DNA of 64,000 bases from contig JBKQWF010000044.1 in assembly GCA_052139695.1 (NCBI GenBank), positions 1-64,000 on the forward strand, read 5' to 3'. The position numbers were made by a program, and so were the translations under genes. The notes below the pieces were generated by a model. That model saw only the letters and a program-made list of their open reading frames with translations, was not told where the DNA came from and did not search any database. The DNA is from PLGF01 sp052139695 (GTDB lineage: Bacteria; Verrucomicrobiota; Verrucomicrobiia; Limisphaerales; Palsa-1400). Of this stretch, positions 19,085 to 26,977 are shown piece after piece; the stretch's first letter is position 1, and every line of letters begins with the position of its first letter.

Positions 19085-21099
19085 CGCGGCTCTGAAAACT
19101 TCATGCCGGCAATCCAGCCCACAATGTCCTCATCGCCGAGACGGCCGGACTCCAGACGCAGGTTTTTATCCGCGCGCAAAGCCGCGTAAGCGGAGCGGGC
19201 ATGGGCGAAGGAAGACCGGGGATTGACGTTATGCAAGAACAGCGGATGCGGGGCGGCCAAAACCAATGCGCCCTCAAATGTGTCAATATTACGGAGTCCC
19301 GGGCAAAACAGATCGGGCTCCAGGAGCGCCGTATCATCCGCATCATCGGTCTGGCCGCAATCGGCGATGACCGCGTCGGCGGCGGGCGCGGCCAAAAGAG
19401 ACCAAAGACCGGCGGCGCCGGTGCCGCAGAGGACAACGTGGCCAGCTTGCGAATTGAGCCTCTTGGCAGCCTCGCAAATCGAAATCAGATCAGCGACGCT
19501 TTCCTGCAGACGGGTGCGATTGTAGGTGGTGAAGAAAAGCGACGTTTGATCCGCGTCCGCCGCTTCGAAATCAGTGGCAACAATAACCGTAAATCCATGA
19601 TCCAGAAACTTCCGGGCCAAACCGCGCGGCGCTCTGGCCTGAAGGGTCTCTCCCATTGGGTCCGCCAATACGATGACAGCGCCTCCACGTGCCGGGCGCG
19701 GTTTTAGAGGTGAAAAGCGCGTCACTTTGATCGCGGCCGCATCCCCAGGCCGGACAATGCTCGGCTGATCGCAGGAATAATCAGCCTCTTGTATGGAAGC
19801 ACCGAACGTCGTCCGCGCTGGTTCTGGCGGCCAATCCAATTGCAACGTCCGCTCCCACGCCGGCTGCATGATGGCCCTGTACTTGACCAAAGCGATCTGG
19901 CTGGCCGGATTCAGGGCCTGCAACCGCTCGCGATGACGGGCAATGAGGTATTGGACCACGCCCTCCTGGCTAAGCGCGTTGGCCGGCAGCTTGCCATCGG
20001 GAAAAACTCTCAGTCCCTGGTCCGCCTCCCTGTGAAACGCCGCTTCGCGGACGGGCTGATCGGGTTGATGGAGAAGCCAGCGGTCGAACCATTGATAGAC
20101 CGCTTCACGGCTGGTTTGGTTGTAATTGTGGGGGAAATCATAGCGCACGTAGCGAAGTTTTTCCGGCGCTTGGAACAATTGGTAAATGCCCGCGATGGCC
20201 GGCCCTTCCATTTCCAGGGTCGTCTTGGTCCAGTCCTGCGTATCGGAAACCAGGATTTGCGGACGCGGCGCGGGAGCGGCGGCGATTTCCATATTGGAAA
20301 ACTTGACCCTCAAGCCGGGCATGTTCTCGCACATACAGCCGCCCTGCATCGTATGGCTGACCATGACCACCGGCGCTTGCGCGGCCAGGCGGTCGTCAAT
20401 CGCGCCCAAAATCATCGTCTGCGTGCCGCCACCGGAAGCACCCGTCACCGCCAGCCGTGTCTTGTCCACGTCCGGCAAGGACTCCAGGAAATCCAGGGCG
20501 CGGATGCTGTTCCACGTTTGCAGGCCCATCAGCGAGACGCTCCACAGCAAATCGACCGGGTTATTGGAGGCGAAGCGATGGTGCAGATCGGAAAAACCAG
20601 CAGTGGGCGGAGCGTCCGCAAAATGGGTGTCGTTGTAGCCCACCATGTCGTAGGCGAACGCGATCATCCCCTGTTTGGCGAAGTTGACGCAGCGTCCGGG
20701 GTTGCTGCACAGATCGGTGTCTTCCAGGCGTCCATGGTCCCAATGGCCGTGGGCGTTGAGGATCGCGGGAAAAGGACCGGGACCGCGCCCCAAAGGACGG
20801 TAGAGATTCCCGCACACGTAAAAGCCGGGGCAACTTTGAAAATAGACCTTTTCCACGCTGTAGCCGTCCCGCTCCACCTTGCCAAAAATCCTGGCCTGCA
20901 ATGGAGTTTTTTCCGGCATCGGCCAAAGCCCGCTGCTGACCAGGACTTGCTCCCGGATGACCTGGCTGCGTTCACGCCAGCGGGCTTCCGTGGCGATGGG
21001 CGGGAAGCCGCGGGAAGTGTCCAACGTTTGCACCTCGGCGCGCAACACCGGCGCCAGCGCGAAAACAAACAGAAAAACCGAAAGACGACAAACAGGCAT
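19081..21099 (-). CDS. Secreted alpha/beta hydrolase (acetyl-xylan-esterase-like)
   Basis: This 672-residue product has a signal peptide (about 1-21, cut near LRA-EV). The first half contains an alpha/beta-hydrolase core with nucleophile elbow GASGGGTQT and an oxyanion/HG-type region NAHGHWDHGR, as in AXE1-type esterases and S9-like peptidases. The second half also looks like a hydrolase fold (VIVLADPMGE, GHVVLCGTGAAGLW) but its elbow reads GTGAA and lacks the serine, so it is probably inactive. The likely role is deacylation of plant-type polysaccharide outside the cytoplasm (inference). The gene is translationally coupled to the DegT gene downstream. Confidence 0.85.
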   Translation of the reverse strand: MPVCRLSVFLFVFALAPVLRAEVQTLDTSRGFPPIATEARWRERSQVIREQVLVSSGLWPMPEKTPLQARIFGKVERDGYSVEKVYFQSCPGFYVCGNLYRPLGRGPGPFPAILNAHGHWDHGRLEDTDLCSNPGRCVNFAKQGMIAFAYDMVGYNDTHFADAPPTAGFSDLHHRFASNNPVDLLWSVSLMGLQTWNSIRALDFLESLPDVDKTRLAVTGASGGGTQTMILGAIDDRLAAQAPVVMVSHTMQGGCMCENMPGLRVKFSNMEIAAAPAPRPQILVSDTQDWTKTTLEMEGPAIAGIYQLFQAPEKLRYVRYDFPHNYNQTSREAVYQWFDRWLLHQPDQPVREAAFHREADQGLRVFPDGKLPANALSQEGVVQYLIARHRERLQALNPASQIALVKYRAIMQPAWERTLQLDWPPEPARTTFGASIQEADYSCDQPSIVRPGDAAAIKVTRFSPLKPRPARGGAVIVLADPMGETLQARAPRGLARKFLDHGFTVIVATDFEAADADQTSLFFTTYNRTRLQESVADLISICEAAKRLNSQAGHVVLCGTGAAGLWSLLAAPAADAVIADCGQTDDADDTALLEPDLFCPGLRNIDTFEGALVLAAPHPLFLHNVNPRSSFAHARSAYAALRADKNLRLESGRLGDEDIVGWIAGMKFSEPR

Positions 21100-21140
21100 G
21101 GATTTGGTTTAGCAGATTCCTCGTCAGGAACAAGCTTTTG

Positions 21141-21187
21141 CGTCGCCAGGACGCCGACGGTTGCGGTCGAGACGACCGCGCTCCCCA
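21141..21187. repeat. Palindromic intergenic repeat, family C
   Basis: GTCGCCAGGACGCCGACGGTTGCGG continues to GACCGCGCTCCCC. It aligns closely with 22993-23040, which reads GTCGGCGAGACGCCAACCG and so on to GGTCGCGCTCCCC, and in part with 22105-22130. The three copies lie within 2 kb, each in a gap between genes. Confidence 0.65.
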
Positions 21188-21229
21188 GAAGAACTTGCGG
21201 AGCCGGAAAGTGGCGGGCGAGGCTCCTAA

Positions 21230-21580
21230 ATGCTATATTCGGGTGTGACGAATCTGGCCGAAAGGGAATGCGTTCCGTGCAAAGGCGGCGGGCCGCCGTT
21301 ACAGGGCGAGGAACTGACGCGGCTGGTCCTGGAATTGGGGCAGGGCTGGCGCGTTGTCAATGGCCACCATCTCGAACGCGATTTCAAATTCGACAACTTC
21401 CGCCAGGCGCTCGATTTCACCGACTGCGTCGGCGAGTTGGCCGAGACGCAAAATCATCATCCCGACATTTACCTGGCATGGGGCAAGGTCAAACTGACTT
21501 TGTGGACGCATAAAATCGACGGTTTGACAGAAAGCGATTTTATTTTCGCCGCCAAAGTCAACCAGATGGCTGCGCCGTGA
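21230..21580 (+). CDS. phhB: Pterin-4-alpha-carbinolamine dehydratase
   Basis: PCD/DCoH enzymes dehydrate 4a-hydroxytetrahydrobiopterin during aromatic amino-acid hydroxylation, and in many bacteria take part in other pterin or molybdopterin work. The 116-residue product has the family core GWRVVNGHHLERDFKFDNF, the active-site pair in HHPDIYLAW and the end TLWTHKIDGLTESDF. The first ~20 residues (MLYSGVTNLAERECVPCKGG) are an extension containing a CVPC motif, with the usual domain starting at about residue 30. No aromatic hydroxylase gene lies nearby. Confidence 0.9.
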   Translation: MLYSGVTNLAERECVPCKGGGPPLQGEELTRLVLELGQGWRVVNGHHLERDFKFDNFRQALDFTDCVGELAETQNHHPDIYLAWGKVKLTLWTHKIDGLTESDFIFAAKVNQMAAP

Positions 21581-21592
21581 GGTGGACGATTG

Positions 21593-21946
21593 CTAATCGC
21601 CCTTAGCCTCGTCGCCGAGATTGGCTTCGCCTTCAATCAAGTCGCCCACCGTATCGAAATCGCGCTGCGGCCCGGTCACCTGGACCACACCGATCTTTAA
21701 TCCGGCATGGTTCACGTTCAACCGCTGGCCGGGCTGCGGGACCGGGCCCGGTGGAAAGCTGAGAACGACAAAGCGCCCCTCCATATTGACCATCGCCACC
21801 CGTCCCACTGGCCGCAAATCCGGCGTGACAATGGGCGCCGAAGGTTTGGTTGCGTTGGCCGATGGTTGTCCGGGGGCTGGCGATTTCTGCGTCGCGCAAC
21901 CTGCCCCCAACAATACCGCACAGGCCCATCCGGTTACCTTTCGCAT
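21593..21946 (-). CDS. Small putative lipoprotein
   Basis: This 117-residue product from the ATG at 21946 starts MRKVTGWACAVLLGAGC, a lipobox signal with the Cys at about residue 17. The in-frame extension to 22015 would spoil this signal, so I prefer the inner start. The mature part is Pro-rich, then has a beta-like section, GRVAMVNMEGRFVVLSF and GQRLNVNHAGLKIGVVQVTGPQ, that recalls the short lipoproteins often found in Verrucomicrobia. The family is unknown to me. It converges with phhB (12-base gap). Confidence 0.7.
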   Translation of the reverse strand: MRKVTGWACAVLLGAGCATQKSPAPGQPSANATKPSAPIVTPDLRPVGRVAMVNMEGRFVVLSFPPGPVPQPGQRLNVNHAGLKIGVVQVTGPQRDFDTVGDLIEGEANLGDEAKGD

Positions 21947-22032
21947 GTGTATGAGTAAGAACTTGGCACAGAGAATCGTCAAGCAGCGGGTGAAATGGGT
22001 AAAGAGGGGGTGCAATTAAAACCGTCGGTCAA

Positions 22033-22093
22033 GGTAGGGCGCGCACTCCGTTGCGCGCCCCACCCCGGCGGCCAGCGGAGTGGCCGCCCTACC
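22033..22093. repeat. Palindromic intergenic repeat, family B (inverted copy)
   Basis: GGTAGGG...CCCTACC bounds a 61-base element with hairpins GGCGCGCACTCCGTTGCGCGCC-like and GGCGGCCAGCGGAGTGGCCGCC-like. It is the reverse complement of 2900-2960 with about one fifth of bases changed. A partial family C copy follows at 22105-22130. Confidence 0.75.
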
Positions 22094-22143
22094 ATAAAGA
22101 GACGCCAGTCGGCGGGACGCCGACGGAAGACCAGGGCGATGGC

Positions 22144-22896
22144 TCACTTCACTCGCTGCCGCACGCTGCGCAGCTTCTTCTCGGCGGCCGCCTGGCGCCG
22201 GTCCCAGTCATGCCAATCGTCCTGCCATTCGGGCCCCGTAAATTCCTTCCGCGCCGACGGAATCATTTCTTTTAGTTTGTCATCCTCAGCCGCCGCGGCT
22301 GCCCAGCGGTCCCATTTTATGTAGGTTTCAATCAGGGTGAGATGATTTTCCGGATAGCCCGGCGCCAGGGCGACAGCGCGCAGGGCACACTCCTCCGCCT
22401 TGCCACGGTGGCCCACGCTCAACGGCGGCCGAGGCGCATCGCGATAAAGCAGCGCCAGGTTCCGGTCCGGCCCGGCGAAGTCAAAATGTTCATCCAACTC
22501 CCGTGCCTTTTTCCACGCCTTGTCCATTTCCTTCACCAGAGGCAGGGCGCCGAAAACCTTCGTTTGGGCCAATTGCCCCTGGTTCATGCCCAGGTAATAG
22601 TAGGCGGCGGCGAGATTTGGTTTCAGCCGCAGCGCTTGTTCGCAGGCGGCAATCCCCTCTTTGGCGGTGGCGGCGCGCACGGAGTCTTTGCCGGCATTAT
22701 CGGCCCGGTCAAAACAGGCGCGCGCAAACTGCCACGCCGCCTCGGCATCTTGCGGATTAGTTTGATAGCGCGCCTTGGCCGAGTCGTAGGTTTCCTCGAC
22801 AAAGGATTTTTCCTGCGCGACCGCGATGGTTGCCAGTCCGCACCAAAGCCCCGTAAGGAATACGCACCAAGAGAGCTTGCGATTACGCCACTCCAT
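22144..22896 (-). CDS. Secreted tetratricopeptide repeat protein
   Basis: From the ATG at 22896 the product has 250 residues and begins with a signal peptide (MEWRNRKLSWCVFLTGLWCG, cut near VAQ-EK). The longer frame from 23010 would bury this signal. TPR-like helices follow (AEAAWQFARACFDRADNAG, ACEQALRLKPNLAAAYYYLG, and a last pair near 190-225). The protein is probably periplasmic and binds partners. The family is not recognised beyond TPR. The divergent neighbour is the DUF3857 protein. Confidence 0.75.
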   Translation of the reverse strand: MEWRNRKLSWCVFLTGLWCGLATIAVAQEKSFVEETYDSAKARYQTNPQDAEAAWQFARACFDRADNAGKDSVRAATAKEGIAACEQALRLKPNLAAAYYYLGMNQGQLAQTKVFGALPLVKEMDKAWKKARELDEHFDFAGPDRNLALLYRDAPRPPLSVGHRGKAEECALRAVALAPGYPENHLTLIETYIKWDRWAAAAAEDDKLKEMIPSARKEFTGPEWQDDWHDWDRRQAAAEKKLRSVRQRVK

Positions 22897-22992
22897 GTTG
22901 GATTCTTTAGCCGAAGGCCTTTCTCCTGGCGAGCAAATCTTCCCTGCTCTCCGATTCGCTTCGATAGGAATTGCAAAGAAAATGGGAAGATG

Positions 22993-23040
22993 CGGTCGGC
23001 GAGACGCCAACCGTGGCGACCGAGACGGTCGCGCTCCCCC
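22993..23040. repeat. Palindromic intergenic repeat, family C
   Basis: This copy aligns with the element at 21141-21187 over about 45 bases. The end GCGCTCCCC is shared. It lies between the divergent TPR and DUF3857 genes. Confidence 0.65.
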
Positions 23041-23126
23041 AAGCCAGCGGATTGGAGTCTCAAGAAGTGGCTGGCGCGAAGGGACAGGTTCTGTATAGTG
23101 GGTGAGTGTCAGTCTCTAATTTACCT

Positions 23127-26100
23127 ATGAAGACGAAAGTGCTTTTTCTTACGCCATCGCTCTTGTTTTTGGCCCTCGCGATGCTCGCGGATACGCCATC
23201 AGCCCAGACCAACCGCTACGCCGGCGACATTTGGGCTTTGGCCGATGCCGCAAAGGTCATGGCCGCCGCCGCCGACATTAACCTGGCCAAGTACCCGGAT
23301 TGCGACGACGCCACCGTCGAGCAGAAATCCACCCGAGTCTATCATCCCGACGGCACGGCGGAATGCCAGGACGAAACCTTTACCAAAGTTTTGACCGAGA
23401 AAGGCAAACGCAACAACCGCACCATTTCTCTGAGCTTCATGCTGCCGTATTCGACGGAGGAAGTGGTCAAGCTGGAGGTGATCCATGCCAATGGCGAAAT
23501 CACCCCGGTGGATGTCGCCGCCAATTCAAAGGAAACCATCGATGACAGCCAGATGCAGGCGAATATTTACGACCCCAACAGCCGCTTGCTGCGGGTCAAT
23601 ATTCCGAAGGTGGAGATTGGCGACACCGTCCACTCCATCACCCGCCAGACGATTGAACGCGCCATCGTTCCGGGCGAATTCGCCGACGAGAATGTTTTTG
23701 AAGGCCCCGGCTACGTCCGGCATGTCTCCTACGAAGTTCATGCGCCAAAGGAAAGGCCGCTCCAGCGGATAGCGTTGCGCGATGAAGTCCCCGGCACCGT
23801 CAAATATACTACAGCGCCGGACGCTGCTGGAGGCACCGTCCATCACTGGGAGATCAACGATGTCCCGCGCATGTTCGACGAGCCGGCCATGCCCCCTTAC
23901 GAAATGACTCTGCAACGGCTGCTCGTCAGCACCTCGCCCGATTGGCAATCGGTTTCCAAATGGTATTGGGAGCTGAGCCAGCCGCACCTTCAAGCCACTG
24001 ACGCGGAGATGAAGAAAACGGTGGAAACATTGACCGCGGGGGCGACCAACGATATGGCTCGCATCAAGGCCGTCTTTTATCACGTCTCGAAAAAAATCCG
24101 TTATATGGGATTGACTCCGGAAAAGGACCGGCCGGGCTTCGAACCGCACGATGTCAAGGCGACCTTTGGCAAAAAGTACGGCGTCTGCCGGGACAAGGCC
24201 GCCCTGCTTGTCTCCATGCTCCAGGAAGCGGGCCTGAAGGCTTATCCCGTGCTGATCAGCGTTGGCACCCGCCGCGACACGGAGGTTCCCGACCCGTTTT
24301 TCAACCACGCCATTGTCGGCGTGGAAACCGAGCCCGGCAAATACCTCCTCATGGACCCGACGGATGAAAACACGCGCGATTTGCTGCCGACGGGCGATTG
24401 CAACCAGAGTTTTCTCGTCTGCAAACCGGAAGGCGAAAGCCTCAAAGTCAGCCCCATTCAAGCGCCGGAGGGCCACATGATGCACATCAAGACTACGGGT
24501 GTTTTGACGACCGCAGGTGCCTTGGAGGCGAAATCTGAATTGACCTTCTCCGGAGTGAACGACGACGCCTACCGCAACGCTTTCTCGCACATGAAGGACG
24601 ACGATAAACGGCGATTTTTTGAAAGCAACCTCAAGCGCACCATGCCCGGAGCGCATTTGAAATCACTCAAGCTCATACCCGAAGACATGCTGGACATGTC
24701 CTCGGAGTTGCGCGCGGAATTGGAATTCACGGCCGATGGCATGACCGCGGCCGGCGGCGGCAAATCCGTCGTCAGCCTGCCATGGATCGGCAAAGGCATG
24801 GGCATGGTCAATTTCATTCTTGGCGGCGCGGGCCTGGAGAAACGCAAATACCCCATGCAAACGGAAATCGCATGCGGATTGGATGAATCCATTTCACTCA
24901 AATTTTCCGGCGGGTTTGGCACAGCCATTTCCCTGCCTTCCTGTCCGGCTATTGAAGATAACTGCGTGAGCTACCAACAGACCTGCCAGGACACGGACGG
25001 GGCGCTCCATTGCGCGCGGGAGTTGAAATTGAAAGTGGTGGAGTTCTCGCCCGAACAATATCTCAAGTTGAAGCAGACCTTGAAATCATTGGAATATGAT
25101 CAGCGCAAAGCGCCCGTCCTGGCGGCGCCGGAAGCGGAACTGGCCGAGGCTGATCCCAAAACGGATGAGAGCGCGGCGCCCGCGGTGGAATCAAACGCGA
25201 AGATTTTGGAGAGCCACAAAGAACTGCGGGTCCTCGACGCGCATTCCTCTGTTTATCTTGTCAGGTATTCCAAGCGCATCCTGACTTACGCCGGAAAGAT
25301 CCGGGAATCTGAGATCAAAATCTCTTACAACCCATCCTGCCAGGAAGCCAAATTGCTGCGCGGCGTGGTCATCTCCAAGACTGGCGAACGCCAGGAAATC
25401 TCCACCAACGAGATCAATGTGATGGACGCGGGCTGGAACGCCGCGGCCAAGCGTTACACGGGCGCCAAAATCCTCGTGGGCAACTTGCCGGGAGTGGATA
25501 TCGGCTCCACCATCGAGGTGGAGTTTGCCCTGACCAACCACGGGGTCCCGTTTATTTCCGGCTTTGAGTCATTTCAGTTGCCGGATGAATTGGAAAAGAA
25601 ATCCTTTGATTTGACGGCTCCGGCGGAGGTCAAGATCTACGCCAGAGTGAGCGGTCAGCCTGACTTGATCCAGGAGCAGGACAAGACCGGCGGCCCAGGG
25701 CAAAGCTTCCACTGGCAGACCGGCCAGGTGCAGGCGCTGCCCGCCGAAGCCCAACTTCCGCCCGAATGGGCCTACAATTCCGGTGTGAGCTATTTCGCGG
25801 GGGAGATGAAATCGTATTTGACAGAATTGAATGACAATCTCCTGCGGCGCTCCGGGCAAAGCACGCAAGCCGCCGGAGCGGCCCGAAAACTGGCGGCTTC
25901 GGGCCATTCCAAGCTGGAGGCGCTGCAAGCGATCCGCGATTTCGTCGCCAAGTCCATTCGCTTCGCCGGGCCGTCCTTCACCGAATTGCCGCTCGCCGAA
26001 CTCTCCCCCGCGGACGTGACGCTGGCCGACGGCTATGGACACGCCGCCGACCGCGCCATCCTCTTGCACGCCATGCTGAAGGCGGCCGGCTTCCAGCCGG

Positions 26101-26969
26101 AATTCGTCCTCGCCTCAGGCTTGCCGCCCATCGCCGGCATCACCAATGTGGCTTTCTCCTTTCCGCTGCCTTATGCCTTTCAGGAGCCGCTGGTCCGGGT
26201 CGAACTGGATGGTCAAACCTATTATTTCAACGATACCGACCAATACGCGAAATTAGGCACCACCTCCGCCGACGGCGGCCTGGGGCTGGTCCTTTCCAGC
26301 CAGGATTGCGAGGTCATCCGGGCGGCGCGCGACTGCGCGGATAAAATGGATACCGTCTATACCCTCTCGCCGGATGACTCCGGCAAAACGCGCATCGGCG
26401 TCACCCGGCAATACTACGGAGACAACTATAATTACAAGCACCGCTTCTTCGCCGAGCTTCCGCCCGAGGAACGGCGGCGTTATTACCAGGAACTTGTCTC
26501 CGCCGTCGCGCAAGGCGCCCATCCCGTGGGCGACTTGAAAACGGAATTCGACACCTACCCGGGAATCGAGCATTTCACGGTGGAAGTCGATAATTACAGC
26601 GTGGTGGACGGAAATTATTTTTACTTCGATCTTCCCTTCAAACCGTTGCTCCTGCCGGTCGGGGCGGACCGCCGCACTCTGCCCTTGTTCATCTCGCGCC
26701 ATTCTGAGAATTCCGTGCGAACGGAAATCGATTGGCCGGCGGGATTCCGTCACCTGGTCATGGCGCCCAAGAGCGAAACCCTCGATGAGCCTGACGGCGC
26801 CGGGGAAGCCCGCATCACTTCCGGCGGCGCGGCAGGCAAATGGGTCGTCACCCACCAATTCGAAACCTCTCCCGCGATTGTCAATCCGAAGGATTATTCA
26901 GCCATGCTCAAGGTCGAATCGGCCCTGGGCAGAAGAGGCTCCAAGGTCTTTCTTTTGGAAAAGGACTAA
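23127..26969 (+). CDS. DUF3857 protein with two transglutaminase-like domains
   Basis: The ATG at 23127 gives a 1280-residue product beginning MKTKVLFLTPSLLFLALAML, a signal peptide; the GTG at 23106 adds 7 residues and is less likely. The DUF3857 region spans about 45-270. The first transglutaminase-like domain has Cys at about residue 354 in KYGVCRDKA, His in NHAIVGV and Asp in LMDPTDENT, the expected triad. A second DUF3857-like and transglutaminase-like region follows (about 700-1200), where the Cys position reads YGHAADRA (Ala at about 973), so it is probably inactive. Such proteins act in the periplasm on unknown substrates. The next gene starts 8 bases later. Confidence 0.88.
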   Translation: MKTKVLFLTPSLLFLALAMLADTPSAQTNRYAGDIWALADAAKVMAAAADINLAKYPDCDDATVEQKSTRVYHPDGTAECQDETFTKVLTEKGKRNNRTISLSFMLPYSTEEVVKLEVIHANGEITPVDVAANSKETIDDSQMQANIYDPNSRLLRVNIPKVEIGDTVHSITRQTIERAIVPGEFADENVFEGPGYVRHVSYEVHAPKERPLQRIALRDEVPGTVKYTTAPDAAGGTVHHWEINDVPRMFDEPAMPPYEMTLQRLLVSTSPDWQSVSKWYWELSQPHLQATDAEMKKTVETLTAGATNDMARIKAVFYHVSKKIRYMGLTPEKDRPGFEPHDVKATFGKKYGVCRDKAALLVSMLQEAGLKAYPVLISVGTRRDTEVPDPFFNHAIVGVETEPGKYLLMDPTDENTRDLLPTGDCNQSFLVCKPEGESLKVSPIQAPEGHMMHIKTTGVLTTAGALEAKSELTFSGVNDDAYRNAFSHMKDDDKRRFFESNLKRTMPGAHLKSLKLIPEDMLDMSSELRAELEFTADGMTAAGGGKSVVSLPWIGKGMGMVNFILGGAGLEKRKYPMQTEIACGLDESISLKFSGGFGTAISLPSCPAIEDNCVSYQQTCQDTDGALHCARELKLKVVEFSPEQYLKLKQTLKSLEYDQRKAPVLAAPEAELAEADPKTDESAAPAVESNAKILESHKELRVLDAHSSVYLVRYSKRILTYAGKIRESEIKISYNPSCQEAKLLRGVVISKTGERQEISTNEINVMDAGWNAAAKRYTGAKILVGNLPGVDIGSTIEVEFALTNHGVPFISGFESFQLPDELEKKSFDLTAPAEVKIYARVSGQPDLIQEQDKTGGPGQSFHWQTGQVQALPAEAQLPPEWAYNSGVSYFAGEMKSYLTELNDNLLRRSGQSTQAAGAARKLAASGHSKLEALQAIRDFVAKSIRFAGPSFTELPLAELSPADVTLADGYGHAADRAILLHAMLKAAGFQPEFVLASGLPPIAGITNVAFSFPLPYAFQEPLVRVELDGQTYYFNDTDQYAKLGTTSADGGLGLVLSSQDCEVIRAARDCADKMDTVYTLSPDDSGKTRIGVTRQYYGDNYNYKHRFFAELPPEERRRYYQELVSAVAQGAHPVGDLKTEFDTYPGIEHFTVEVDNYSVVDGNYFYFDLPFKPLLLPVGADRRTLPLFISRHSENSVRTEIDWPAGFRHLVMAPKSETLDEPDGAGEARITSGGAAGKWVVTHQFETSPAIVNPKDYSAMLKVESALGRRGSKVFLLEKD

Positions 26970-26977
26970 CGGACTAA

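Noticed and set aside
19789..21513. 574-residue open frame on the plus strand
   Set aside because: It is antisense to the secreted esterase and runs over phhB in another frame. No motif or signal.
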